Source: Rhodobacteraceae bacterium EhC02
Lineage (GTDB): Bacteria; Pseudomonadota; Alphaproteobacteria; Rhodobacterales; Rhodobacteraceae
Length of the DNA: 64,000 nucleotides
Assembly: GCA_001650895.1 (NCBI GenBank)
Contig: LXYH01000006.1
Location: forward strand, 124,001-188,000
Direction: 5' to 3'
A model generated the notes under the pieces. It was not told where the DNA came from, did no database searches, and saw only the letters and a list, made by a program, of their open reading frames with translations. Positions 17,518 to 26,765 of this stretch are shown in pieces (within the stretch, counting starts at the first letter, position 1; each line of letters opens with the position of its first letter). The translations under genes were made by a program, and so were the position numbers.

Positions 17518-18999
17518 TCACAGGAAGGCCGTTTCGTCAAAACTTCGCAATTTCCGGCTGTGGATACGCGCAAGCGGCATGTCCCGCAAGCGTTCCATGG
17601 CCCGAATGCCGATCATCAGATGCCGTGAAACCTGTGTCCGATAGAAATCCGAGGCCATACCGGGCAGCTTCAGCTCGCCGTGAAGCGGCTTGTCCGAGAC
17701 ACACAGAAGCGTCCCGTAGGGCACGCGAAAGCGAAAGCCGTTGGCCGCGATCGTCGCACTTTCCATGTCCAGCGCGATGGCCCGACTCTGGCTGAGGCGT
17801 TGCACCGGGCCGGTCTGGTCGCGTAATTCCCAGTTGCGATTATCCACCGACGCAACGGTCCCTGTCCGCATGACCCGCTTGAGATCGTAGTCCTGAAGTT
17901 GCGTTTCCTCGGCCACCGCCTGCTGCAGCGCGATCTGGATCTCGGCCAGCGCAGGGATGGGCACCCATACGGGCAGATCATCGTCCAGCACCTTGTCTTC
18001 GCGCAGATAGGCATGGGCGAGAACGAAATCCCCCAGCGATTGCGAATTCCTGAGACCCGCGCAATGACCAACCATGATCCAGGCATGCGGACGCAGCACA
18101 GCGATATGGTCGGTCGCCGTCTTGGCGTTCGAAGGTCCGACCCCGATATTCACAAGCGTCACGCCCGAGCCGTCTTTTCGCTTCAGATGGTAGGCCGGCA
18201 TTTGCGGCACCTTCTCGACGATGGACAAGGGCGTCTGGGGGTCCGTGATCTCGACATTGCCGGTACTGACAAAGCTCACATAGCCGCTTTCGGGATCGGC
18301 CAGCACCTTGCGGGCATAGGCTTCGAACTCCGACACGTAGAACTGGTAGTTGGTGAACAGCACATGGTTCTGGAAATGCACCGGATCCGTCGCCGTGTAA
18401 TGGGCCAGCCGCGCCAGCGAGTAATCGACCCGCTGTGCCGTGAAGGCGGCCAGGGGTTCGGTTCCGTCAGGCGGCAGCTTGTAGGTTCCGTTCACGATGT
18501 CATCGTTCATCGTGTTCAAGTCGGGCACATCGAAAACATCACGCAGGATGAAATCCGCCGCACCTTCCTGCGGGACGGTCATGCCGGGGTCATTGGCCAC
18601 GGCGAAATGCACCGGGATCGGCGTATCCGACAGACCGATCTGCACCGGCACATCATGGTTCATCAGCAGCAGGCCGATCTGCTGTTCAAGATAATTGCGG
18701 AACAGATCCGGCCTGGTGATGGTGGTCGCATGTGCACCGGGACGCGCGACATGGCCAAAGCTCAGGCGGCTGTCGATCTTGGCATGGCTGGACGTGGTGA
18801 TCCGGATTTCGGGGTAAAAGGCGCGGTACCGGCAACCCGGATGGCCGGACTGCATCGTCTGGGCGAAACGGTCGCACAGAAACCCCGTGGCGCCGTCATA
18901 AAGGGCGATCAGATGCGCAACGGCCAGCTTCGGATCGGTAAACGCCCGTGGCTCTGGCTGATCCGGTGTATTCAGCGGCAAATCATCCTGTCTACGCAT
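17518..18999 (-). CDS. amn: AMP nucleosidase
   Basis: The protein hydrolyses AMP to adenine and ribose 5-phosphate. It has about 493 residues, the usual bacterial Amn length. The N-terminal domain includes YRAFYPEIRITTSS and RPDLFRNYLEQQIGLLL; the C-terminal phosphorylase-like domain includes TLVNIGVGPSNAKTATDHIAVLRP, WIMVGHCAGLRNSQ and the ribose-site ALDMESATIAANGFRFRVPYGTLLCVSDKPLHGE, where the ME-S motif contacts the sugar. I chose ATG 18999; the open frame upstream is unsupported. It is divergent from the VOC gene. Confidence 0.92.
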   Translation of the reverse strand: MRRQDDLPLNTPDQPEPRAFTDPKLAVAHLIALYDGATGFLCDRFAQTMQSGHPGCRYRAFYPEIRITTSSHAKIDSRLSFGHVARPGAHATTITRPDLFRNYLEQQIGLLLMNHDVPVQIGLSDTPIPVHFAVANDPGMTVPQEGAADFILRDVFDVPDLNTMNDDIVNGTYKLPPDGTEPLAAFTAQRVDYSLARLAHYTATDPVHFQNHVLFTNYQFYVSEFEAYARKVLADPESGYVSFVSTGNVEITDPQTPLSIVEKVPQMPAYHLKRKDGSGVTLVNIGVGPSNAKTATDHIAVLRPHAWIMVGHCAGLRNSQSLGDFVLAHAYLREDKVLDDDLPVWVPIPALAEIQIALQQAVAEETQLQDYDLKRVMRTGTVASVDNRNWELRDQTGPVQRLSQSRAIALDMESATIAANGFRFRVPYGTLLCVSDKPLHGELKLPGMASDFYRTQVSRHLMIGIRAMERLRDMPLARIHSRKLRSFDETAFL

Positions 19000-19125
19000 C
19001 ACGGCTCGCTCTGTTATGACAGACCGCTGTGCCGCAGTCCCTGGCCCACGTTGACACCCCACAGGACAAGGATCAAGCTGCGACGGGACGTCAGGCAAAG
19101 CCGCAGGAAATGCAGGGGGGTGACC

Positions 19126-19551
19126 ATGGATTTCGACAGCGTGACCGCAGCGGATTTCGGGCGCAGCCTGTCCGGTCTGGGGCTAAACCTGCTGGTCCGC
19201 GACGTCCCGCGAGAGGCCCGCTTTCTTGTCGATGTGTTCGGCATGCAGGCACATCGGCTCAGCCAAGATTTCGCGATCATCAGCTATCATGGACAGCTTT
19301 TGCAACTGCATGCCGACGGGACCTATCATGCCAACCCGTTGCTGTCGCTGCTGCCCGAATCCGGCCCGCGCGGGGCGGGCGCAGAACTGCGCCTGTTTCA
19401 ATCGGACCCCGACCAGGCCGCCGCACGGGTCGATGCGGCAGGCGGCATGATCCTGCAACCGCCCACCGACAAGCCCCACGGGCTGCGTGAGGCCTATATC
19501 ATGGATCCCGACGGCTATGTCTGGGTCGCCTCGCGCCCCCTGCCGGACTGA
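19126..19551 (+). CDS. VOC (glyoxalase/dioxygenase fold) family protein
   Basis: This 141-residue single-domain protein has the paired beta-alpha-beta-beta-beta modules of the vicinal oxygen chelate fold: SGLGLNLLVRDVPREARFLVDVFGM at the start and KPHGLREAYIMDPDGYVWVASRP at the end. The C-terminal DPDGY motif is typical. The metal site is incomplete by eye, so it could be a binding or resistance protein rather than an enzyme. ATG 19126 follows GGGGGG; the frame stays open far upstream but opposite the amn gene. Its 3' end abuts paaE. Confidence 0.75.
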   Translation: MDFDSVTAADFGRSLSGLGLNLLVRDVPREARFLVDVFGMQAHRLSQDFAIISYHGQLLQLHADGTYHANPLLSLLPESGPRGAGAELRLFQSDPDQAAARVDAAGGMILQPPTDKPHGLREAYIMDPDGYVWVASRPLPD

Positions 19552-20601
19552 TCAGGCCGCGTCGAAATCCAGCACAAGCCTGTCACTGGTCGGCCGCGCC
19601 TGGCAGGCCAGGGTAAACCCGGCTTCCAGTTCCCAGGGTTCCAGCGAATAGTTCACGGCCATCTCGGCGCTTCCTTCGGCCACCTTGCAGCGGCAAGTGC
19701 AGCACATCCCGCCCTTGCAGGAATAGGGCAGTTCCAGGCCCTGGCGTTCGGCTGCGTCAACGACGTTGTCATCACCCGCCTCGACGGTGAACTGCCGGCG
19801 CGTTCCATCAAGCACGACCTCCACCGTCACGCCATGGGCGGCCGCAGCTTCGGCAGCAGCCGAACGGGGTGCGCGCGGGACATCACCTGCCTGAAAGAAC
19901 CGCTCGAAATGGATACGCTCCTGCGGGATGCCCTGCTCTTGCAGCATGGCCGCCACGTCGTCGATCATGTCACCCGGACCGCACAGGAACACGCCATCCG
20001 CGCCCGCAAGGTCGACCGCGCCGGCGCGCGCGAGGGCCGCGACCTTTTCGCCCGTGATACGGCCGTTCAGAAGCGCCACGTCCTGTGGTTCACGGCTGAG
20101 GATATGAATCAGCGTGAAACGGTCGACATATCGATCCTTGAGGCCGTCCAGCGCCTCGCGGAACATGATCGAACCGGTATTCCGGTTGCCATAGATCAGC
20201 GTCACCTCGGCCCCACGCGCAAGTGCGTCAGCGGCCATGGCGACCATCGGCGTCACGCCAGATCCTGCGGCAACAAGCACCATCCGCGCTTCGCCCTTGG
20301 CAACAAAACGTCCTTCCGGTGCCATGACCTGCAGGTGATCACCAGCCTTCAGCCCCTGCGCAAAGCCCGAGAATGCTCCGCCTTCGACATGCTTGATACC
20401 AACGGTCAGCGGCTTGCCCGGCAAGCTGGCGATGGAATACGAGCGGCGGATATCCTGCCCGTCCACATTGGCCCGCAGGGTCAGGTATTGCCCCGGCACC
20501 CAATGGAACGCCTCGGTCGCCGCCTGCGGCACATCAAAGGAAATCGCCACGGCGTCCGGTGTTTCGCGGTGAACCTCGCGAATGGTCAGATCGTGGAACA
20601 T
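19552..20601 (-). CDS. paaE: Phenylacetyl-CoA epoxidase reductase subunit PaaE
   Basis: PaaE passes electrons from NADPH through FAD and a [2Fe-2S] cluster to the PaaA diiron centre. The 349 residues contain a ferredoxin-NADP reductase module (QDIRRSYSIAS for FAD, VAAGSGVTPMVAMA for NADP) followed by a C-terminal plant-type ferredoxin domain with cluster cysteines in YSCKGGMCCTCRCKV (about residues 293-307). I chose ATG 20601, giving MFHDLTIREV; the frame is open 54 bases upstream. Last gene of paaABCDE. Confidence 0.94.
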   Translation of the reverse strand: MFHDLTIREVHRETPDAVAISFDVPQAATEAFHWVPGQYLTLRANVDGQDIRRSYSIASLPGKPLTVGIKHVEGGAFSGFAQGLKAGDHLQVMAPEGRFVAKGEARMVLVAAGSGVTPMVAMAADALARGAEVTLIYGNRNTGSIMFREALDGLKDRYVDRFTLIHILSREPQDVALLNGRITGEKVAALARAGAVDLAGADGVFLCGPGDMIDDVAAMLQEQGIPQERIHFERFFQAGDVPRAPRSAAAEAAAAHGVTVEVVLDGTRRQFTVEAGDDNVVDAAERQGLELPYSCKGGMCCTCRCKVAEGSAEMAVNYSLEPWELEAGFTLACQARPTSDRLVLDFDAA

Positions 20602-20620
20602 GGGCGGTGTCCTTCCGTGG

Positions 20621-21115
20621 TCAGATGCATTTGAAATAGTCGAATGGTTCGGCACAGGACCTGCAACGGTAATGCGCCTTGCAGGCCGTCGAGCCGAACT
20701 CGCTCAGCTTCTCGGTATCGGTGCTGCCGCATTTGGGGCAAGCAACCATCACCTCGCCGAACAGGGACCGGATTGATCCCGAGGATTTGACCGGTGGCGC
20801 GATGCCGTAATCGCGCAGCTTCTCGCGCCCGGCCTCGGTGATCCAGTCGGTGGTCCAGGGCGGGCTGAGAACCCGCTCTATCCGGGCCTCGAAACCAGCA
20901 TCGCGCAAGGCGGCCTCGACCGCCAGTTCGATCGCCAGCACGGCCGGGCAGCCCGAATAGGTCGGTGTGACTCCGGCCACGGCAACGCCGTTTTCGACCC
21001 TGACCCAGCGCAAGATGCCCAGATCCGCCACCGTCACGCAGGGCACTTCGGGGTCGGGAACGGCGGCTGCCGCCTCCCAGGCCGCCTCGGCGCTGCCCTG
21101 CCAGCAGACAGTCAC
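20621..21115 (-). CDS. paaD: Phenylacetyl-CoA epoxidase maturation protein PaaD
   Basis: This 164-residue MIP18/DUF59-type protein is needed for iron-cluster or diiron assembly of the epoxidase. The N-terminal domain has DPEVPCVTVADLGILRWV and PTYSGCPA (about residues 23-65). The C-terminal part carries the PaaD-specific cysteine cluster CPKCGST, ACKAHYRCRSC, ending DYFKCI. The GTG start overlaps the paaC stop as GTGA. It is separated from paaE by 19 bases. Confidence 0.93.
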   Translation of the reverse strand: MTVCWQGSAEAAWEAAAAVPDPEVPCVTVADLGILRWVRVENGVAVAGVTPTYSGCPAVLAIELAVEAALRDAGFEARIERVLSPPWTTDWITEAGREKLRDYGIAPPVKSSGSIRSLFGEVMVACPKCGSTDTEKLSEFGSTACKAHYRCRSCAEPFDYFKCI

Positions 21116-21858
21116 CAGCGGGCCCCCGGATGGGCGCGGTGCACAACCTGCATCTCGGCCAGCAGATGGCCCAGCGCCTCGTTATGGATACCCTCGCGCC
21201 CACCACGCTGCGCATAGGCCGCCTTGGGTTGTTCCAGCAGCGCCTCGGCAAAAACCTCGGATACGGTGCGTTCCCATGTGTCGCGCAAATCGGCGCGCAC
21301 CGGCAGAACACCGGCTGCTTCCGCCATGCGCGCGGCGTCGGAACTGTCGAACAGTTCATCCACATAGATGTGAAGCGCCTCGACAGCATCGCGCATCCGT
21401 GCGGCGCTTTCCTCGGTCCCGTCACCCAGACGGATGACCCATTCACCCGCATGGCGAATGTGATAGGCCATTTCCTTTTCCGCCTTGCCCGCAACACCGC
21501 GCACGGTCGCATCCGCGCTGTTCAGGGCCGCCAGCCAATAGGGACGCATGAACGCTGCAAAATAGAACTGCCGCAGCATGGTATGCGCGAAATCCTCGTT
21601 CGGACGTTCCACCAGCAGGCAGTTGCGATACTCCCGCTCGTCACGCAGATAGGCCAGATCGTCCTCGGACCTTCCCTTGCCTTCCAGCTTGCCCGCGTGA
21701 TCATAAAGCGTGCGTGCCGTACCGATCAGGTCCAGCCCCATGTTCGGCATGGCCAGGTCTTCTTCCAGCATCGGTGCGTGACCGCACCATTCGCTGATCC
21801 GGTGACCCAGCACCAGGTGATCATCCGCCAGTTCCAGCAGCGCTTCCCAGACAGCCAT
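21112..21858 (-). CDS. paaC: Phenylacetyl-CoA epoxidase structural subunit PaaC
   Basis: This 248-residue ferritin-like subunit pairs with PaaA and lacks the full diiron site. Family segments include EWCGHAPMLEEDLAMPNMGLDLIGTARTLYDHAG and the helix MAYHIRHAGEWVIRLGDGTEES. The ATG at 21858 shares its A with the paaB stop (TGATG); a GTG one codon earlier is possible. It overlaps paaD downstream. Confidence 0.93.
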   Translation of the reverse strand: MAVWEALLELADDHLVLGHRISEWCGHAPMLEEDLAMPNMGLDLIGTARTLYDHAGKLEGKGRSEDDLAYLRDEREYRNCLLVERPNEDFAHTMLRQFYFAAFMRPYWLAALNSADATVRGVAGKAEKEMAYHIRHAGEWVIRLGDGTEESAARMRDAVEALHIYVDELFDSSDAARMAEAAGVLPVRADLRDTWERTVSEVFAEALLEQPKAAYAQRGGREGIHNEALGHLLAEMQVVHRAHPGARW

Positions 21859-22142
21859 CACATATGCCCCACATCTTCGGGGGTGTCGTAGAAGGTCGGG
21901 TGACGATAGATCTTGTCGGCGGTCGGTTCGAAATTCTCGGCCGTCTGATCGGGATCGGATGCCGTGATCGCGGCCGAAGGCACGACCCAGATCGAATTCC
22001 CCTCGCCGCGGCGGGTATAGACATCGCGGGCCGATTGCAGGGCCATCACCTCGTCAGCCGCATGCAGGCTGCCGACATGCTTGTGCGCCAGACCATTGCG
22101 CGGACGGATGAAGACTTCCCAAAGCGGTGTTGTCGCAGTCAT
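21858..22142 (-). CDS. paaB: Phenylacetyl-CoA epoxidase subunit PaaB
   Basis: This 94-residue small subunit of the multicomponent epoxidase begins PLWEVFIRPRNGLAHKHVGSLHAADE, the standard PaaB start, and contains RDVYTRRGEGNSIWVVPS. Its ribosome site (AAGAAGGAG) is partly formed by the inverted copy of the dispersed element in the gap before it. The 73-base gap from paaA is the only large gap in the operon. Confidence 0.94.
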   Translation of the reverse strand: MTATTPLWEVFIRPRNGLAHKHVGSLHAADEVMALQSARDVYTRRGEGNSIWVVPSAAITASDPDQTAENFEPTADKIYRHPTFYDTPEDVGHM

Positions 22143-22152
22143 CGCCTGCTCC

Positions 22153-22213
22153 TTCTTCTTGCGTGAAATATCCCGGGGGAGTCCCGCAGGGACGGGGGCA
22201 GCGCCCCCTTTTT
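22153..22213 (+). repeat. Dispersed element copy B with plus-strand terminator-like hairpin
   Basis: TTCTTCTTGC, GTG, AAATATCC (22153-22173) is followed by GTCCCGCAGGGAC and then GGGGGC-agc-GCCCCC (22194-22208) and a run of five T. It has the same modules as copy A. On the plus strand this is a good intrinsic terminator in the middle of the minus-strand paa operon. On the minus strand the core lies 11 bases before the paaB start. Confidence 0.7.
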
Positions 22214-22215
22214 CG

Positions 22216-23199
22216 TTATTCGGCCGCGATCTTGCGGGCGCGGCGTTTCTCGGCATGGGCAAGCGCGGCCTCGCGCACCCATGCTCCATCGTCCCATGCC
22301 TTCTTGCGGGCCTTGATACGGTCCTTGGCCATCGGGCCATGACCCTTGACCACACGCCAGAACTCATCCCAGTCGATGGTCCCATGATCATAGCCGCCCT
22401 TGTCCTCGTTCCACTTCAGGTCCGGGTCAGGGATCGTCAGGCCCAGGTATTCGGCCTGCGGCACAGTGGCATCGATGAACTTCTGGCGCAGTTCGTCATT
22501 CGTGAAGCGCTTGATCTTCCAGGCCATCGACTGGTCGGAATGTTGGCTGTCCGCATCATGCGGGCCAAACATCATCAGTGAGGGCCACCACCAGCGGTTC
22601 AGGCTGTCCTGTGCCATGGCCTTCTGTTCCGGCGTGCCCTGGGCCAGGGTCATCACGATCTCGTAGCCCTGGCGCTGATGGAAGCTTTCTTCCTTGCAGA
22701 CACGGATCATCGCGCGGGCATAAGGACCAAAGGAACAACGGCACAGCGGGATCTGGTTCATGATCGCCGCACCATCCACCAGCCAGCCGATGGTGCCCAT
22801 ATCGGCCCAGCTGAGCGTGGGGTAGTTGAAGATCGACGAATACTTGGCCTTGCCGGACAAAAGCTCCTCGGTCATTTCCTCGCGGCTGACGCCCAGCGTC
22901 TCAGCGGCGGAATACAGGTAAAGGCCGTGCCCGCCTTCATCCTGCACCTTGGCCAGAAGGGCCGCCTTGCGGCGCAGGCTCGGCGCGCGGGTGATCCAGT
23001 TGCCTTCCGGCAGCATGCCGACGATTTCGGAATGCGCGTGCTGGCCGATCTGGCGGATCAGCGTCCGGCGATAGCCCTCGGGCATCTCGTCCTTGGGTTC
23101 GATCTTTTCCTCGGCGTCGATCCGCTTCTGGAAGCGGGCCAGAAATTCGGGTGTTTCCTCGGTCCGGCCATCAGCCCCGATCAGTCCTTGTGAGTACAT
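22216..23199 (-). CDS. paaA: Phenylacetyl-CoA epoxidase catalytic subunit PaaA
   Basis: PaaA carries the diiron centre that forms ring-1,2-epoxyphenylacetyl-CoA. The 327 residues include [21 protein letters not shown], the helix [18 protein letters not shown] with the metal-binding E-x2-H type residues, and [22 protein letters not shown] with the second E-x2-H. I chose ATG 23199 with GGAGGAG upstream. First gene of the operon, preceded by a striking inverted repeat at 23233-23268. No paaK, paaG, paaZ or paaF is in the window. Confidence 0.96.
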   Translation of the reverse strand: MYSQGLIGADGRTEETPEFLARFQKRIDAEEKIEPKDEMPEGYRRTLIRQIGQHAHSEIVGMLPEGNWITRAPSLRRKAALLAKVQDEGGHGLYLYSAAETLGVSREEMTEELLSGKAKYSSIFNYPTLSWADMGTIGWLVDGAAIMNQIPLCRCSFGPYARAMIRVCKEESFHQRQGYEIVMTLAQGTPEQKAMAQDSLNRWWWPSLMMFGPHDADSQHSDQSMAWKIKRFTNDELRQKFIDATVPQAEYLGLTIPDPDLKWNEDKGGYDHGTIDWDEFWRVVKGHGPMAKDRIKARKKAWDDGAWVREAALAHAEKRRARKIAAE

Positions 23200-23232
23200 G
23201 GAAGACTCCTCCGTTCGCTTCACATGTTATAA

Positions 23233-23268
23233 GTTACAAAAATTGAATCTCAAAGCATTTTTTGTAAC
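23233..23268. promoter_or_regulatory. Inverted repeat upstream of paaA (candidate operator)
   Basis: Perfect 10-bp arms GTTACAAAAA (23233-23242) and TTTTTGTAAC (23259-23268) flank 16 bases in the 116-base divergent gap between paaA and the epimerase gene. It is AT-rich and centred about 51 bases upstream of the paaA ATG, as expected for a repressor or activator of the operon. The protein that would bind it is not in the window. Confidence 0.5.
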
Positions 23269-23315
23269 ACATCTTCCCTATTGCTTTCCGTTCGGGCCAG
23301 ACACATCTAACGCGC

Positions 23316-24173
23316 ATGGGAAAAACACTTTTGTCCTTTGGTCATGGTTACTCGGCCCGCGCGCTGGCGCGGCGGCTGCTGCCGCAAGGCTGGACCGTGC
23401 TGGGGACCACCCGCAACCCAGACAAGGCGCGGGCGTTGAAGGCTGAAGGCATCACCCCGATTCTCTGGCCGGATGGCGATTTGCGCGGCGCGCTGTCCAA
23501 AGCCAGCCATGTCCTGTGCTCCGCCGGACCCGAGGCCGATGGCGACCCGGTTCTTGCCCTTTTGCGTGATCAGATCGCGCGGGCCGCACCTCGGCTGGAA
23601 TGGGTCGGCTATCTGTCCACCACTGGCGTCTACGGCGATCATGAGGGGGGGTGGGTCGATGAGGATACACCTCTGACTCCATCTACCCGGCGTGGGCGGA
23701 TGCGGGTCGAGGCTGAACAGGCCTGGCAATCGATGCCCGGGTTGCCCCTGCACATCTTTCGCCTTGCCGGGATCTACGGACCGGGTCGCGGTCCTTTCGA
23801 AAAAGTCCGCAACGGCACCGCGCGGCGTATCATCAAGCCCGGCCAGGTCTTCAGCCGCATCCATGTCGACGATATCGCGCAGGTGCTTGAAGCATCGATC
23901 CACCGGCCCCGTCCCGGTGCCATCTATAACTTGTGTGACGATGATCCCGCCCCGCCGCAGGATGTGATCGGTCATGCAGCCGAACTTCTGGGACTGCCCT
24001 TGCCCCCTGAAGTGCCTTTCGATCAGGCCGATCTGACCCCGATGGCACGCAGCTTCTACGCGGAAAGCAAGCGGGTCAGGAATGACCTGATCAAGACCGA
24101 ACTGGGCGTGAAGCTGCTTCATCCCGATTACCGTCACGGGCTGCGCGCCCTTCTGGCAGGAGAGGCGGCGTGA
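23316..24173 (+). CDS. NAD(P)-dependent epimerase/dehydratase family protein (extended SDR-like)
   Basis: This 285-residue Rossmann protein begins KTLLSFGHGYSARALARRLLPQGW, a variant of the nucleotide-binding glycine motif (GHGYSA), followed by the SDR-type LEWVGYLSTTGVYGDHEGGWVDE and FRLAGIYGPGRGPF. The Y-x3-K catalytic pair is not obvious, as in the YeeZ-like family that this resembles. No substrate can be given. The stop overlaps exoD as GTGA. Confidence 0.8.
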   Translation: MGKTLLSFGHGYSARALARRLLPQGWTVLGTTRNPDKARALKAEGITPILWPDGDLRGALSKASHVLCSAGPEADGDPVLALLRDQIARAAPRLEWVGYLSTTGVYGDHEGGWVDEDTPLTPSTRRGRMRVEAEQAWQSMPGLPLHIFRLAGIYGPGRGPFEKVRNGTARRIIKPGQVFSRIHVDDIAQVLEASIHRPRPGAIYNLCDDDPAPPQDVIGHAAELLGLPLPPEVPFDQADLTPMARSFYAESKRVRNDLIKTELGVKLLHPDYRHGLRALLAGEAA

Positions 24174-24802
24174 CACTCGATGCGCGCGTCCGGGGCATCG
24201 TCAAGTCGCCGGAACCGGAGGTCCCTCCGACCCTGACCACATTGCTTGCAAGCATCAGACCCTCGGAAGGCGAAGAAACCCTGAGCCTGCGGGACATCCT
24301 GTCGCGGATCGGGACACGGTCCTTCGCAGCGACACTGCTGGTACTGGGGCTGCTGATGGTCTCGCCGCTTTCGGCCATCCCCTTTCTGCCCTCGCTGGTG
24401 GCAGTGGTGATCCTGCTGATCGCGGGTCAGGCGGTGATGGGGCGGCATCACCTCTGGCTGCCCGATACCATCATGCGGCGCCGCATTTCCGCATCCAAGC
24501 TGGTGCGGGCGCTGGACAGCCTTGAACGACCCGCCGCCTGGATCGATGCGCACCGCAGCGGGCGCTGGACGGCATTGACACGTCAGCCGATTTCGCTGCT
24601 GGCTTACCTGGTCATCATTGCCGTCGCCTTGACCTGGCCGCCGCTGTCGCTTGTGCCATTCTCGACAACGCTCAGCGCCGTGGGGCTGTCGCTACTTGCG
24701 GCAGGACAGACGCTGCGGGACGGCATCTTCGTGATGCTGGGTTACACCTATCTGGGGTTGCTGGTGACCGGTGTCAGCGTGGCGCTGGCGCGGGTGTTCT
24801 GA
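24170..24802 (+). CDS. exoD: ExoD family protein
   Basis: This 210-residue membrane protein of the ExoD family was named from Rhizobium exopolysaccharide and alkali-sensitivity phenotypes; the biochemical role is unclear. Several helices are visible, including FAATLLVLGLLMVSPLSAIPFLPSL and LAYLVIIAVALTWPPLSLVPFSTTL. The signature SLRDILSRIG precedes the first helix. GTG start overlaps the epimerase stop, so the two are probably cotranscribed. Convergent with dxs, only 9 bases apart. Confidence 0.8.
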   Translation: MTLDARVRGIVKSPEPEVPPTLTTLLASIRPSEGEETLSLRDILSRIGTRSFAATLLVLGLLMVSPLSAIPFLPSLVAVVILLIAGQAVMGRHHLWLPDTIMRRRISASKLVRALDSLERPAAWIDAHRSGRWTALTRQPISLLAYLVIIAVALTWPPLSLVPFSTTLSAVGLSLLAAGQTLRDGIFVMLGYTYLGLLVTGVSVALARVF

Positions 24803-24811
24803 CAGGCAGAT

Positions 24812-26737
24812 CTATCCGCGCCGTGCCAGAACCTCGACCCCAAGAACCTCAAGCACCTTCGCCTCGATATCGGGGGCATTGAGGCCCGCGGTGGCATACA
24901 TGTCTTCAGGGCTGGCGTGATCAATGAAAGTGTCGGGCAGAACCATCGACCGGAACCGCAATCCGCTGTCGAAGACGCCCTCGTCGGACAGAAGCTGCGC
25001 CACATGGCTGCCGAAGCCACCCACGGCGCCTTCCTCGATGGTGATCAGCGCCTCGTGCTCGGCCGCCAGCGTCAGGATCAGGTCACGGTCCAGCGGCTTT
25101 GCAAAGCGGGCATCGGCCACAGTCGGAGTAATGCCGCGCGCGGACAGCGCCTCGCAGGCGCTCATCACCTCGGACAGACGGGTGCCGAACGACAGGATCG
25201 CGACGCGCGCACCCTTTCGGATCATGCGACCCTTGCCGATTTCCAGGGGCTCACCGCGCTCGGGCATGTCAACGCCTGTCCCCTCGCCACGCGGGAAACG
25301 GAAGGCGATTGGCCCGTCATCATGCGCGGCGGCCGTCGCGACCATGTGCACCAGCTCCGCCTCATCCGCTGCGGCCATGACGACGAAACCGGGCAAATTG
25401 GCAAGGAATGCCACGTCAAAAGCCCCGGCATGTGTTGCCCCGTCCGCCCCCACAAGGCCGGCGCGGTCTATGGCAAAACGCACCGGCAGGCGCTGGATCG
25501 CCACGTCATGCACCACCTGATCGTAACCGCGTTGCAGGAAGGTGGAATACATCGCACAGAACGGACGCATCCCGCCTGCCGCCAGCGCGGCCGAGAAGGT
25601 CACGCCGTGCTGTTCGGCAATTCCCACGTCAAAGCAGCGCGATGGGTACCGCTCGGCGAACAGGTTCAACCCGGTTCCATCGGGCATGGCCGCCGTGACC
25701 GCACAGATCCGGCTGTCGCGCGCGGCCTGATCCAGCAGCGCATGCGCGAAAACGGAAGTATAGCTGGGCGCGTTGGACGGGGCCTTTTTCTGCACCCCTG
25801 TCAGCACGTCGAACTTCGCCGTTGCATGTCCCTTGTCGCGCGCAGATTCGGCAGGGGCATAGCCCTTGCCCTTCTTGGTGATCACATGGATCAGCATCGG
25901 CCCGGTCGCGCGCGCCTTGACCGTCCGCAGGACCGGCAAAAGCTGGTCCAGATCATGCCCGTCGATCGGCCCAAGGTAGGAAAAGCCCAGCGCCTCGAAC
26001 AGGGTGCCGCCGACGGTGAAGCCTTTCAGAAGGTCCTTGGCGCGCTTGGCCCCTTCGCGGAAGGGTGGCGGCAACAGGCTGACCGCGCCCTTGGCGGCAG
26101 CCTTGAATTCCTGGAACGGCTCGCCTGCGTAAAGACGGCTAAGGTACGAGGACAGCGCACCAACCGGCGGGGCGATCGACATTTCGTTGTCGTTGAGGAT
26201 CACGAACAACCGCTTCTTCAGATGGCCTGCGTTGTTCATCGCCTCGAAGGCCATGCCTGCCGACATCGACCCGTCGCCGATCACGGCAATCGCATCGCCC
26301 AGCCCGCTGTCGATGGTGCCACCCAGATCCCGGGCCACGGCAAACCCCAGTGCGGCACTGATCGAGGTAGAGCTGTGCGCCGCTCCGAACGGGTCGTAGG
26401 GCGATTCCGACCTTTTGGTAAAACCGCTCAACCCGTCCTTCTGGCGCAGCGTACGGATACGCTCGCGCCGTCCGGTCAGGATCTTGTGCGGGTAGCATTG
26501 ATGCCCCACGTCCCAGATCAGCTTGTCGCGCGGCGTGTCGAAAACCGCATGCAGCGCGACGGTCAGCTCCACAACACCCAGGCCCGCCCCGAGATGGCCA
26601 CCAGTGACCGACACGGCCGAGATCGTCTCGGCGCGCAGCTCATCCGCCAGCCGGTGCAATTCATCGTCCGAAAACCGCTTGATGTCGGATGGCAGGTGAA
26701 CCTGGTCCAGCAAAGGGGTCTGGGGTCTGTCGGTCAT
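24812..26737 (-). CDS. dxs: 1-deoxy-D-xylulose-5-phosphate synthase
   Basis: Dxs makes DXP from pyruvate and glyceraldehyde 3-phosphate, the entry to the MEP isoprenoid pathway. The 641-residue protein has [19 protein letters not shown] near the start, the ThDP site [18 protein letters not shown] (about residues 155-172), the catalytic Glu in [17 protein letters not shown] and the C-terminal transketolase domain. I chose ATG 26737, giving [18 protein letters not shown]; an open frame runs further upstream into ispA. Last gene of the xseB-ispA-dxs run. Confidence 0.96.
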   Translation of the reverse strand: MTDRPQTPLLDQVHLPSDIKRFSDDELHRLADELRAETISAVSVTGGHLGAGLGVVELTVALHAVFDTPRDKLIWDVGHQCYPHKILTGRRERIRTLRQKDGLSGFTKRSESPYDPFGAAHSSTSISAALGFAVARDLGGTIDSGLGDAIAVIGDGSMSAGMAFEAMNNAGHLKKRLFVILNDNEMSIAPPVGALSSYLSRLYAGEPFQEFKAAAKGAVSLLPPPFREGAKRAKDLLKGFTVGGTLFEALGFSYLGPIDGHDLDQLLPVLRTVKARATGPMLIHVITKKGKGYAPAESARDKGHATAKFDVLTGVQKKAPSNAPSYTSVFAHALLDQAARDSRICAVTAAMPDGTGLNLFAERYPSRCFDVGIAEQHGVTFSAALAAGGMRPFCAMYSTFLQRGYDQVVHDVAIQRLPVRFAIDRAGLVGADGATHAGAFDVAFLANLPGFVVMAAADEAELVHMVATAAAHDDGPIAFRFPRGEGTGVDMPERGEPLEIGKGRMIRKGARVAILSFGTRLSEVMSACEALSARGITPTVADARFAKPLDRDLILTLAAEHEALITIEEGAVGGFGSHVAQLLSDEGVFDSGLRFRSMVLPDTFIDHASPEDMYATAGLNAPDIEAKVLEVLGVEVLARRG

Positions 26738-26765
26738 GCGTGACCCCTCCGGGGGTTCTGTCGTC

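Noticed and set aside
17899-19125. Long in-frame extension upstream of the VOC gene
   Set aside because: It is antisense to amn; the VOC fold starts right after ATG 19126.
17518-19551. Possible fusion of amn and the VOC protein
   Set aside because: They are on opposite strands and both complete; no shared frame.
24917-26743. A 608-codon plus-strand open frame opposite dxs
   Set aside because: dxs is certain on the other strand; the frame's composition (His, Arg, Gln rich) and lack of motifs mark it as a shadow.
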